Of a stretch of 64,000 bases of DNA, positions 52,640 to 60,900 are shown one piece after another. How positions within the stretch are numbered: position 1 is the stretch's first letter; each line of letters begins with the position of its first letter. Source of the DNA: Streptomyces sp. VRA16 Mangrove soil. Lineage in GTDB: Bacteria > Actinomycetota > Actinomycetes > Streptomycetales > Streptomycetaceae. Position numbers and translations under genes: made by a program. Location of the stretch: positions 186,001-250,000 of the forward strand of contig NZ_JAFVLN010000007.1 in assembly GCF_017377775.1 (NCBI RefSeq). The letters run 5' to 3'. Under the pieces are notes generated by a model. The model worked only from the letters and a program-made list of their open reading frames with translations. It searched no databases and was not told the DNA's origin.

Positions 52640-52785
52640 GCCCGGTACGTGTCCGCACCCGCCCCGCACGTCACGGGCCGCCCCGCCCGAAAGATCACAC
52701 ACCGCGCCTGTGAACATCGGGGCACAGCCGGACACCTACGGATCATGAGCACGGACGCATCACGAGCAGCGGCAGCAGTACGGGT

Positions 52786-53337
52786 ATGAGCGACAGCAGC
52801 ACCACGGACGAGGCCTTCGCGGCGGCCTACCGCGCCCACTACTGGGCGGTCAGCAGGTTCGTCGCGCGCCGTCTCGACCCCGGCGCGGCCCACGACGTCG
52901 AGGAGGTCGTCGCCGACGTGTTCTCCATAGCGTGGCGGCGCCGCGCGGAGCTGCCGCCCGAGGCGCCGCTGCCCTGGCTGTACGCCGTCGCCCGCAACTG
53001 TCTCGCCAACACCGTGCGGGGTCTGGGCCGAAGACGCCGGCTGCTCGACCGCATCGGTCACCACGAGACCGCCCATCGCCGCCAGGTCGTGCCGGGCCCC
53101 GACGCCGACGAGCCCGGCGCCTGGATCCACGAGGCGCTCGCCCGGCTGAACCCCGCCGACCAGGAGGCCCTGCGCCTGACCACCTGGGAGGAGCTCGGTG
53201 TCGACGAACTCGCCGTCGCCCTGGAGTGCTCGCGCGGCGCCGCCGCGATGCGCCTGCACCGCGCCCGGCGCCGGCTGCGCGCCGAGATCGACCGGATGAA
53301 CATGACCGTGACGGCAGGAGACCACGACCGTGACTGA
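52786..53337 (+). CDS. ECF-type RNA polymerase sigma factor
   Basis: 183 residues. Region 2 reads AAYRAHYWAVSRFVARRLDPGAAHDVEEVVADVFSIAWRRRAELP (about 10-54). Region 4 is LNPADQEALRLTTWEELGVDELAVALECSRGAAAMRLHRARRRLRAEI (about 125-172). The ATG at 52786 is 31 bases after a stretch divergent from ctaD, so the two may share a control region. It overlaps the following small gene by 8 bases. Its own regulon is unknown; no ECF -35/-10 pair was confirmed upstream. Confidence 0.9.
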   Translation: MSDSSTTDEAFAAAYRAHYWAVSRFVARRLDPGAAHDVEEVVADVFSIAWRRRAELPPEAPLPWLYAVARNCLANTVRGLGRRRRLLDRIGHHETAHRRQVVPGPDADEPGAWIHEALARLNPADQEALRLTTWEELGVDELAVALECSRGAAAMRLHRARRRLRAEIDRMNMTVTAGDHDRD

Positions 53338-53650
53338 CCATCGAGGCACGCCGGGGGCCCGCGACGGCGCCGACGAGCTGGCCCTGCTGCGCGCCGCCAA
53401 CCCCGTACGCGCCGACGACCCCCGGTACGCCGACGCCCGCCCCCTGCACCACACCGCCGAACGCGCCCTGAACCAGCTCCTGCACCGGGGGCGGCGCCGG
53501 GCACGCCGGGCGCTGGTGCTGCGCGCCGAGGCCGTGGCGTGCGCGCTGGCCGCGCTGCTCGCCCTCGGCCTGTCGAACCTGGCCGCGACCCCGGCGACCG
53601 CCACACCACCGAAGAGCTGCGGCGCGACGGCCCCCGACCGCGATTGCTAG
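53330..53650 (+). CDS. Small single-pass protein coupled to the ECF sigma, end set by a repeat
   Basis: 106 residues. A soluble part (1-68) contains ADELALLRAANPVRADDPRYADARPLHHTAERALNQLLHRGRRRAR, which is common in partners of this sigma group. One transmembrane helix follows (VACALAALLALGLSNLAAT), then a short outside tail ending SCGATAPDRDC. It overlaps the sigma gene by 8 bases and is probably its partner or anti-sigma-like regulator. Its TAG stop is the first codon inside the inverted end of the MITE-like element, so the natural C-terminus may once have been longer. Confidence 0.75.
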   Translation: MTDHRGTPGARDGADELALLRAANPVRADDPRYADARPLHHTAERALNQLLHRGRRRARRALVLRAEAVACALAALLALGLSNLAATPATATPPKSCGATAPDRDC

Positions 53651-53827
53651 GGCGTGTTTCGAAAGTCCCGCCTGCCCCGCGACGCCTGGCACGCGCGCTC
53701 GCGGCGTTGCCGAACCGCCCGAATAGCTCCGCTATGAGGACGCTCCGGCGCCTTGCGATCGCACGCACCAGACGCCGCGGGGCCCGCCCTTCGGGCGGAC
53801 GACGGGACTTTCGAAACACGCCCTAGC
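53646..53827. mobile_element. MITE-like element, 182 bp with 25-bp perfect inverted ends
   Basis: Bases 53646-53670 (GCTAGGGCGTGTTTCGAAAG then TCCCG) are the exact complement of 53803-53827. The inside has no reading frame, a GCGATCGC site, GACGCCGCGG, and the TTCG-loop hairpin CGCCCTTCGGGCG. The right-hand 75 bases match the shorter element at 6361-6470 in order and spacing. No transposase is present, so it would be moved in trans if it is mobile at all. It fills the gap between two convergent genes. Confidence 0.75.
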
Positions 53828-53831
53828 GCGC

Positions 53832-54626
53832 TCACTTCAGCCCGTGCCTGCGGGCCACCATCCGCTCGCTCGCCGCGCGCGGCAGCATCCGGCGCAGCGC
53901 GAACACCAGCGGCGCGTTGCTCCCGACCGCGTACAGCGGGCGGGGCCGCGCCGCCTCCACCGCGACGAGCACCTTCGCGGCGACCTTGTCGGCCGAGATC
54001 CCGTGCGCCTCATTGCGGTTGAGGGCGGCGAGCATGGTGTCGTACGCGGGCCTGAAGGGCGAGTCGGCGGCCACGTACTGGGTGCGCCGCTCGCTGATCC
54101 CGGTGGCGATCGAACCGGGCTCGACGGTCGTGATGCCGACCCCGTACGGCGCGTACTCCCGCCGCGCCGCGTTCGCGAACCCCTTGATCGCGGCCTTCGA
54201 GGCGACGTAGGAGGACCGGTAGGCGAGCGGGAAACTGGCCAGCATCGAGCCGACCATCACGACCCGCCCGCGCCGCCGCGCCCGCATCCCGGGCAGCACC
54301 AGCTGGCTGAGCCGCACGGCCCCGAACACGTTCAGCTGGAACAGCCGGCGCACGGCGTCCATCGGCAGTTCCTCGAAGGGGCCGCTCTGTGACTCCCCGG
54401 CGTTGTTGACGAGCACGTCCACCTCGCCGGCCGCGGCCGCGCACGCCTCGATGCTCGCCTCGTCCGACAGGTCGAGGGGGAGGTAAGTCACCCCGGGGAC
54501 AGGGGAGTCGACCTTCCGCGGGTTCCTGCTGGTGCCGTACACGGTGTACCCGCGGCGCACCAGCGCGGCGGCCACCGCGGCCCCGATCCCCGACGAGGCG
54601 CCCGTCACGAGCGCGGTGCCGGTCAC
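53832..54626 (-). CDS. Short-chain dehydrogenase/reductase
   Basis: 264 residues. It begins TGTALVTGASSGIGAAVAAALVRRGYTVYGTSRNP, the NADP-type Rossmann start (Arg after the second strand favours NADPH). The LVNNAGESQSGPFEELP segment, the catalytic serine in VVMVGSMLASFPLAYRSSYVASKAAIKGF with Tyr-x-x-x-Lys, and the PGSIATGI loop are present. The C-terminus fits the classical family. It overlaps the flavoprotein gene behind it by 4 bases, so the two probably act on the same compound, perhaps a steroid or lipid; that is inference. MITE-like element ends 4 bases after its stop. Confidence 0.92.
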   Translation of the reverse strand: MTGTALVTGASSGIGAAVAAALVRRGYTVYGTSRNPRKVDSPVPGVTYLPLDLSDEASIEACAAAAGEVDVLVNNAGESQSGPFEELPMDAVRRLFQLNVFGAVRLSQLVLPGMRARRRGRVVMVGSMLASFPLAYRSSYVASKAAIKGFANAARREYAPYGVGITTVEPGSIATGISERRTQYVAADSPFRPAYDTMLAALNRNEAHGISADKVAAKVLVAVEAARPRPLYAVGSNAPLVFALRRMLPRAASERMVARRHGLK

Positions 54627-56287
54627 GCGAGGCTCCGCGCGAGGGCGCGCCCGGCGGCCCGGCCGGAGAAGATGCAGCCGCCCAGGAACGTTCCTTCGAG
54701 CGCGTTGTACCCGTGCACGCCGCCGCCGCCGAACCCGGCGACCTCCCCGGCCGCGTACAGCCCGTCGAAGACGCTGCCGTCGCTCTTCATCACCTGCGAG
54801 TCGAGGTTGGTCTCCAGGCCGCCCAGCGTCTTGCGCGTGAGCACGTGCAGCCGTACGGCGATCAGCGGGCCCTGCGCCGGGTCGAGCAGGCGGTGCGGCT
54901 TGGCGACGCGGGTGATGCGGTCGAAGAGGTACGAGCGCGCGTTGCGCACCGCCATCAGCTGGAGGTCCTTCGAGTACCCGTTGTCGATCTCGCGGTCACG
55001 GGCGACGATCTCGCGCTCGACCTGCTCGTAGTCGACGGGGGCCGAGGGGGTGAGGGCGTTCATCCCGGCGACGAGGTCCTTCAGGTTCCTGCGCACGACG
55101 AAGTCCTCGCCGTGGTCGAGGAACGCCTGGACCGGACCCGGGGCCCCCTTCTTCACCCGCTGGAGGACGAGTTTCAGGTCCTTGCCCGTGATGTCGGGGT
55201 TCTGCTCGCTGCCCGAGAGCGCGAACTCCTTCTCGACGATGGCCCGGGTCAGGATGAACCAGGTGTGGTCGTGCCCGGTTCCGGTGATGTGCTTGAGCGT
55301 GGCGAGCGTGTCGTGCCCGGGGAAGAGCGGGGCGGGCAGCCGCCTGCCCTCGGCGTCCAGCCACAGCGACGACGGGCCGGGGATGATCCGGATGCCGTGG
55401 CCCGGCCAGATCGGGTCCCAGTTCTTGATCCCCTCGGTGTAGTGCCACATGCGGTCGCGGTTGACCACGGACGCGCCCGCGCCCTCGCTGATCTCGATCA
55501 TCCGCCCGTCGACGTACGCGGGCACGCCCGTCACCATCGACTCCGGCGCCTGGCCCATCCGCTCGACCGGCCAGTTCTTCCTGACCAGTTCGTGGTTGCC
55601 GCCGATGCCGCCGGAGGTGACGATCACCGCCTGCGCGCGCAGCTCGAAGCCGCCGACGGTCTCCCGGGAGGAGGCGACACCGCGCGGCTCGTCGCAGGGC
55701 GCGAGGAGCGAGCCGCGCACGCCCACGGCCGCCCCGTCCTCGACGATCAACTCGTCCACCTGGTGGCGGTACTTGAAGGTGACGAGCCCGCGCTCGGCGG
55801 CCGCCAGGACCGGCTCCCGGAAGACCCGCACCACCTCGGGGCCCGTGCCCCAGGTGAGGTGGAAGCGCGGCACGGAGTTGCCGTGCCCGGTGGCGGTCCC
55901 GGCGCCGCGCTCGGCCCAGCCGACGTTCGGGGTGACCTTCAGGCCGAGCCCGTACAGATAGTCCCGCTTCTCGCCGGCCGCGAACTTCACGTACGCCTCG
56001 GCCCACTGGCGCGGCCACCGGTCCTCGGTCTCCCGGTCGAACCCGGCCGAGCCCATCCAGTCGGCGAGCGCCAGCTCATAGCTGTCCTTGATCCCCATCC
56101 GCCGCTGCTCGGGGCTGTCGACGAGGAAGAGACCGCCGAGCGACCAGAAGGCCTGTCCGCCGAGGTTGGCGGCGTTCTCCTGGTCGACGAGCACAACTCG
56201 CTTGCCCGCGCGGGTGAGTTCGTACGTGGCGACGAGCCCGGCGAGCCCGGCCCCCACGACGATGACATCGGCGGCTGCGTCACTCAC
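54623..56287 (-). CDS. FAD-dependent dehydrogenase (KsdD/fumarate-reductase-like)
   Basis: 554 residues. The N-terminal FAD site is ADVIVVGAGLAGLVATYELTRAGKRVVLVDQ (5-35), followed by NLGGQAFWSLGG. Later blocks are AVIVTSGGIGGNHELVRKNW, the C-terminal GLYAAGEVAGFGGGGVHGYNALEGTFLGGCIFSGRAAGRALA, and LGGLETNLDSQVM, as in flavoproteins that oxidise or reduce C-C double bonds. Related actinomycete enzymes are annotated as 3-ketosteroid dehydrogenases or just FAD-binding dehydrogenases; the substrate is not set by sequence. The GTG at 56287 follows GAGGGAG and overlaps the TetR stop by 4 bases. Confidence 0.9.
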   Translation of the reverse strand: MSDAAADVIVVGAGLAGLVATYELTRAGKRVVLVDQENAANLGGQAFWSLGGLFLVDSPEQRRMGIKDSYELALADWMGSAGFDRETEDRWPRQWAEAYVKFAAGEKRDYLYGLGLKVTPNVGWAERGAGTATGHGNSVPRFHLTWGTGPEVVRVFREPVLAAAERGLVTFKYRHQVDELIVEDGAAVGVRGSLLAPCDEPRGVASSRETVGGFELRAQAVIVTSGGIGGNHELVRKNWPVERMGQAPESMVTGVPAYVDGRMIEISEGAGASVVNRDRMWHYTEGIKNWDPIWPGHGIRIIPGPSSLWLDAEGRRLPAPLFPGHDTLATLKHITGTGHDHTWFILTRAIVEKEFALSGSEQNPDITGKDLKLVLQRVKKGAPGPVQAFLDHGEDFVVRRNLKDLVAGMNALTPSAPVDYEQVEREIVARDREIDNGYSKDLQLMAVRNARSYLFDRITRVAKPHRLLDPAQGPLIAVRLHVLTRKTLGGLETNLDSQVMKSDGSVFDGLYAAGEVAGFGGGGVHGYNALEGTFLGGCIFSGRAAGRALARSLA

Positions 56288-56883
56288 GGTTGCTCCCTCG
56301 GTGTGCTGTAGGCGTTCAGTACGTTCATGAAGAGGGCCCGGCGACGCTCCCGTACGGCGTCGTCGTCGGGCCGCAGCAGAACCTGCACGGCCGTTCCGTC
56401 GTGCACCGCGACCAGCGCGTCCCCCAGCGCCCGCTCGTCGGTGACCCGCCGCCCGAGCCGGTCGAGGGCGGCGACGAACACCGGCAGCACGGCGTCCCTG
56501 ATGGCCTCCTCGCGGGCGGCCATCACCCGCCGCAGCCCCGGCGTGCGCAGGGCGTGCGCCGTGAACTCGGCGGTGATCCGGTACCAGCCGTCGTCCACGG
56601 GATTGGCCTCGATGGCCGCGCGCACGGCCGACTCGGGATCGTCCGGGTCGAGCCCGGCGAGCGCGGCGCGGATGTCTTCGAGCATCCGCGCCGACCGCTC
56701 CTCCCACAAGGCGAGGAACAGCTCGTCCAGGGACGAGAAGTTGGAGTAGAAGGCCCCGCGCGTGAAACCGGCGCGGTCACAGACCTGCTCGACGGTGGAG
56801 CGCCCGAACCCCTCCTCCGCGAACACGTCGAGCGCGGCGTCCAGCAGCCGCTGCCGGGTGCGGGCGCGCCGCTTGGTGATCAT
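56284..56883 (-). CDS. TetR family repressor of the SDR-flavoprotein operon
   Basis: 199 residues. The TetR helix-turn-helix (about 8-54) reads RQRLLDAALDVFAEEGFGRSTVEQVCDRAGFTRGAFYSNFSSLDELF. The rest is a helical ligand domain. It is the first gene of a three-gene operon whose members overlap by 4 bases each. The palindrome at 56914-56950, 31 bases before its ATG, is the evident operator, so it should repress its own operon and be released by a substrate of the two enzymes. The ATG at 56883 is used; upstream residues are the operator itself. Confidence 0.93.
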   Translation of the reverse strand: MITKRRARTRQRLLDAALDVFAEEGFGRSTVEQVCDRAGFTRGAFYSNFSSLDELFLALWEERSARMLEDIRAALAGLDPDDPESAVRAAIEANPVDDGWYRITAEFTAHALRTPGLRRVMAAREEAIRDAVLPVFVAALDRLGRRVTDERALGDALVAVHDGTAVQVLLRPDDDAVRERRRALFMNVLNAYSTPREQP

Positions 56884-56913
56884 GGGTGACTCCCCGGCTT
56901 CCCGGCCCGTCGT

Positions 56914-56950
56914 TGGATACAGGAACGTATTCGATACATTCCTGTATCCA
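56914..56950. promoter_or_regulatory. TetR operator, nested palindrome
   Basis: TGGATACAGGAA and TTCCTGTATCCA are perfect 12-bp arms around a 13-base centre that itself contains GTATTCGATAC. The nested form (long arms plus an inner palindrome) can hold two TetR dimers. It lies between the TetR operon and the convergently ending TMEM165 gene. Confidence 0.88.
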
Positions 56951-56986
56951 CAAGGGGCGGGTGCTCCCCGTGGGGCGTCGGCCGGG

Positions 56987-57574
56987 TCAGCCGACGAAGA
57001 TCTCCACGAACGACCACACGGCGAGCACGAGCATGCAGACACCGCCGACCCGCTGCACCGTCTTCAGCGGCACCCGCTTGGCGATGAACCGCCCGGCGAT
57101 CAGCGCGAGTCCGGAGACCGAGATCAGCGCGGCGAAGGAGCCGATCGCGGTCGACCAGGTCCCGTTCGTGGCGGCCAGGTTGGCGGTGGTGATCTGGGTG
57201 AGGTCGCCCCACTCGCCGATGAACACGGCCATGAAGGCGGTGCCGAACACCGGCCAGAACCCGGTGACGGTCTTCGCGCCCGCCGCGTCCTCGCCGTCCT
57301 CGTCGTCCCCGCCGCGCAGCAGCATGAACGCGCCGAACAGGAACATCAGGCCCGAGACCAGCTTCACGATCCAGGAGGGCAGCAGGCCGAGCAGCGACCC
57401 CGCGCCGACCGCGATGGCGACGTGCACGGCGAACGCCGCGGAGGTGCCGAACCACACGTACAGCGGCTTCATCCGCGTACCCATGGCCAGGGACGCGAAC
57501 ATGGTCTTGTCCGGGAGCTCGGCCAGGAAGATCAGGCCGAAGGCGGTGACGATCGCCAGCGGATCGAGATGCAT
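56987..57574 (-). CDS. TMEM165/GDT1 (UPF0016) family putative Mn2+/Ca2+ exporter
   Basis: 195 residues, six or seven helices in two repeats. The signature glutamate motifs are seen as FLAELPDKTMFASLAMG (first repeat, about 17-33) and VFIGEWGDLTQITTANLA (second repeat, about 115-132). Members exchange Mn2+ or Ca2+ for protons and protect cells from metal overload. The ATG at 57574 is chosen because the upstream frame is the riboswitch and leader. A manganese riboswitch starts about 210 bases before it, which supports Mn2+ export as the function. Confidence 0.93.
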   Translation of the reverse strand: MHLDPLAIVTAFGLIFLAELPDKTMFASLAMGTRMKPLYVWFGTSAAFAVHVAIAVGAGSLLGLLPSWIVKLVSGLMFLFGAFMLLRGGDDEDGEDAAGAKTVTGFWPVFGTAFMAVFIGEWGDLTQITTANLAATNGTWSTAIGSFAALISVSGLALIAGRFIAKRVPLKTVQRVGGVCMLVLAVWSFVEIFVG

Positions 57575-57671
57575 GGAATTCGGGGGTCTCTCTGTGCGGG
57601 CCACGTCCGGGCCTCGCGAACCACCCGCTCCGGGGGACCACTCGACCCGGCAGCGGCACATGGGCAGGCTG

Positions 57672-57783
57672 CCTGGTCGAAGGTCTCGCCCGCCCGCACC
57701 GCAGTGGTGGGGCCCGGCCACCGGGAGCCGGGGCTCCAGTGTGTCGACGACCGGTTCGCGGGGCTACTCCCCTTCGCTTGCTC
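57672..57783 (-). ncRNA. yybP-ykoY manganese riboswitch
   Basis: On the minus strand the leader reads GGGGAGTAGCCCCGCGAACC, then GTCGTCGACACACTGG, a variable stem, and GCGAGACCTTCG at the 3' end. These three blocks are the conserved parts of the yybP-ykoY aptamer, in the right order and spacing. It lies about 100 bases before the TMEM165-family gene, as in other bacteria where it turns on Mn2+ efflux. How it controls expression here (terminator or ribosome site) was not resolved; the remaining leader has a TTCGCGAGG/CCCGCGAA-like segment. Confidence 0.92.
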
Positions 57784-57938
57784 CATTCAGGGTACAGGGG
57801 GTTTCCCTCGGCCGCAGTCGCTGAATGTGGCGGCCGTTCGAGTGCAATCGTGTAAATCGCGTCAAATATGCCTTTCGGTAAATAGAGGGCATGTGAAGTT
57901 CGCCTCACTGATCACTCTGGGTCACTGCGGAGGCGGAG

Positions 57939-60900
57939 ATGAGCGGCGCGAGACATCGGTTCCGGCACGCGTGGGTGCCGCGGGGCGCACCCATGGTGGG
58001 GACGGTGCTTGCAGCGGTGCTCGCCGTCGTGGCGGCGCCGCTGCCGGTGTTCGGCGTGGCGTCCGAGGCGCACGCGCGGCCGGGCGAGGTGGCGGCCGCG
58101 GCGGTTCCCGAGGATCCCACGGAGGTCTACCGGGAAGACTTCGAGAACGTCACCGGGGACCCGGTCCTGCTCGACCGCTACACCGGCGCCGCGCCGCAGA
58201 GCATGACGTACACGGCGAACGCGGGCTGGCTGAAGGGCTGCAACGGCTGGGTGCTGAACAAGGCCGACTCCGCCGCCTACGCGCCCGGCGTCGCCGACTG
58301 CGGCTCGTGGTGGGACTCGACCCGTGACTTGTCCAGCGCGCTGGGGCAGGCGAACGGGACGGCGGATCCGGACAGCAACCACGCGGTGGCCGCCTTCACC
58401 GTCACGGCCCCGTCGGCGAACTCGGTGGAGTTCGAGACGGAGCAGCCGTTCGCCGTCACCCCCGGCCGCTTCTACACCTTCTCGGTCTCCTCGGCAGCCC
58501 TCAACTGCAGTGTCTCCGGGCCGCAGCTGAAGTTCTTCCTGATGGACGGGACCACGGCGATCTCCACGTCGTCGAAGGCCATCAACCCGTGCAGCGACAA
58601 GAACGCGACGACCGTCACGGTCGGCAAGCGGAACGTGCAGGTGGTGCACACCACCAGCGACGCGCCGGTGCTGTTCAACGGCAGCACGCTCGGCATCCGC
58701 ATGGTGAACGCCAACGGCAGCAACGCCGGCAACGACGCCGCGTTCGACGACATCGAGCTCCTCGACGTCACCCCGCGCGTGGAGAAGGCGTTCACCCCCG
58801 CGCTCGCGGAGTCGAACGGCACGTCCACGCTGACGTTCACCGTCACCAACACCTCGGACCTGCGGGCCAAGAAGGGCTGGTCCTTCAACGACAGCCTGCC
58901 CGCGGGCCTGACCGTCGCCGACCCGGCGGCCACCACGACCACCTGCTCCAACGGAACGGTCACCGCGGCCGCGGGCGGCAGTTCCGTCGCGCTCAAGGGC
59001 GACCTGACCGACGGGCAGACCTCCTGCACGCTGAGCGTGAACGTGACGGCGGCCCAGGGCGAGTACCAGAACTGCCCCGCCAACATCGGCGCGCTGTCCG
59101 GGATGAACGCGCCCACGGAGTGCGCGACCGTCCGCTTCACCGACCCCGGCTACAAGATCACCAAGACCTCGTCCCCGGCCTCCGGCGAGAAGGCCGAGCC
59201 CGGTGACAAGGTCACGTACACGGTGGTCGTGGAGAACACGGGGCCGGTGTCGACGCAGACACCGGTCACCGACGATCTGACCGCCGTCCTCGACGACGCG
59301 ACGTACAACAACGACGCCTCGGGGACCACCGGCACCCCGTCCTACACGTCTCCGCAGCTCAGCTGGAACCCGACCGTCGCGGCGGGCGCCAAGGCGACGC
59401 TCACCTACTCGGTGACGCTGAAGGACCCGGCGACCGGTGACGGCGTCGTGCGGAACACGGTGAAGGGGTCCTCGATCTCCAACTGTGCCACCGGCGCCGA
59501 GAGCGGCTGCACGACGACGGTCACCGTGAACAAGCCGCCGCGCGGCGGCTACTGCTCGGACGTCGCGTACCTGTCCCAGCTGGTGGGCGGGACCACGAGC
59601 CTGTACTCGGTGGACCTGGTCACCGGCGCGCAGTCCAAGGTCTCCGACACGACGCCCGGCGCGTCGATCGGCTACAGCCAGCTCGACGGCGCGGTCTACG
59701 GCATCAGCCCGGACAAGCGGCTCGGCCGCTTCGACCCGCGGACGGGGAAGCTCACCAAGACGCCGGTCACGGGGCTGCCCGCCGACATCTCGGGGGTCAA
59801 CAACGCCGCGAACTCGATCGACGGTTCGCTGATGTACATCCGGGACAACACCACCGGCAACCTGTTCACGATCGACATCGACCCGGCGAGCGCCACGTAC
59901 GCGTCGGTCCTCAAGACGGTCAGGACGGACGACCTGACCAGCGGGGGGAACTACGGCAACGTGGCCGACTGGTCGGTCAGCCCCGCCGACGGGTTCCTCT
60001 ACGGCATCCTCGGTGACGACGCCACCCTGTGGCGGCTCGACCCGACGACCGGCGCCGCCACCAACCTCGGCACCCACAAGCTGCCGGTCTCGGCCTACGG
60101 CGGTGTCTGGTTCGACAACCTCGGCACGTTCTACGCGGCCAACAACAACACCGGCGTCATCTACGCCGTCGACCTGTCGGTGTCGTCGGCCTCGGCCCCG
60201 ATCGCCAAGGCCGACGTGCCCGACGCGTTCAAGGCCGCCACGACCAACGCCACCACGGGCAACGACGCGGCCGGATGCCTCAAGGACTACGACTTCGGCG
60301 ACGCGCCGGACTCCTACGGCACGCTCAAGGGCGCGGGCCCGGTCGCCGCGATCGACAAGTCCCTGATGCTCGGCGCGCACATCTCCTCCGAGCGCCAGGC
60401 CCGCACCCCCGGCGACGACCCGGCCCTCAACGCCCTCGGCGACACCTTCGACGACGGTGTCGCGAGCTGGCCGAAGATCGACACGAGCACGCGGTCGTAC
60501 GCGGTTCCGGTCGCCGTCACCAACAGCACCGGCGCACCGGCCACCCTGTCCGGATGGATCGACTTCGACGGCTCGGGCACCTTCGACGCCGGTGAGCTGG
60601 CGACCGTCGCCGTGCCCGCCGGGGCGACCTCGGCCCGCCTGGACTGGTCCGGGATCACCGGTCCGAAGGTCGGCGCGACGTACGCGCGCTTGTGGCTGCA
60701 GGCCGGCACCGTCGCCTCGCCGGTCCCGACCGGCGACGCGGACACCTCGCGCACCGTCATCGGCGAGATCGAGGACTACCCGGTCACCGTCGAGAGGGTC
60801 CCCGTCAGCTCGATGCGGATCACCAAGTCCGCCGACAGCACGGTGCTCGCCCCCGGCGGCATCCTCACCTACACGGTGGCCGTCACCAACACCGGTGAGA

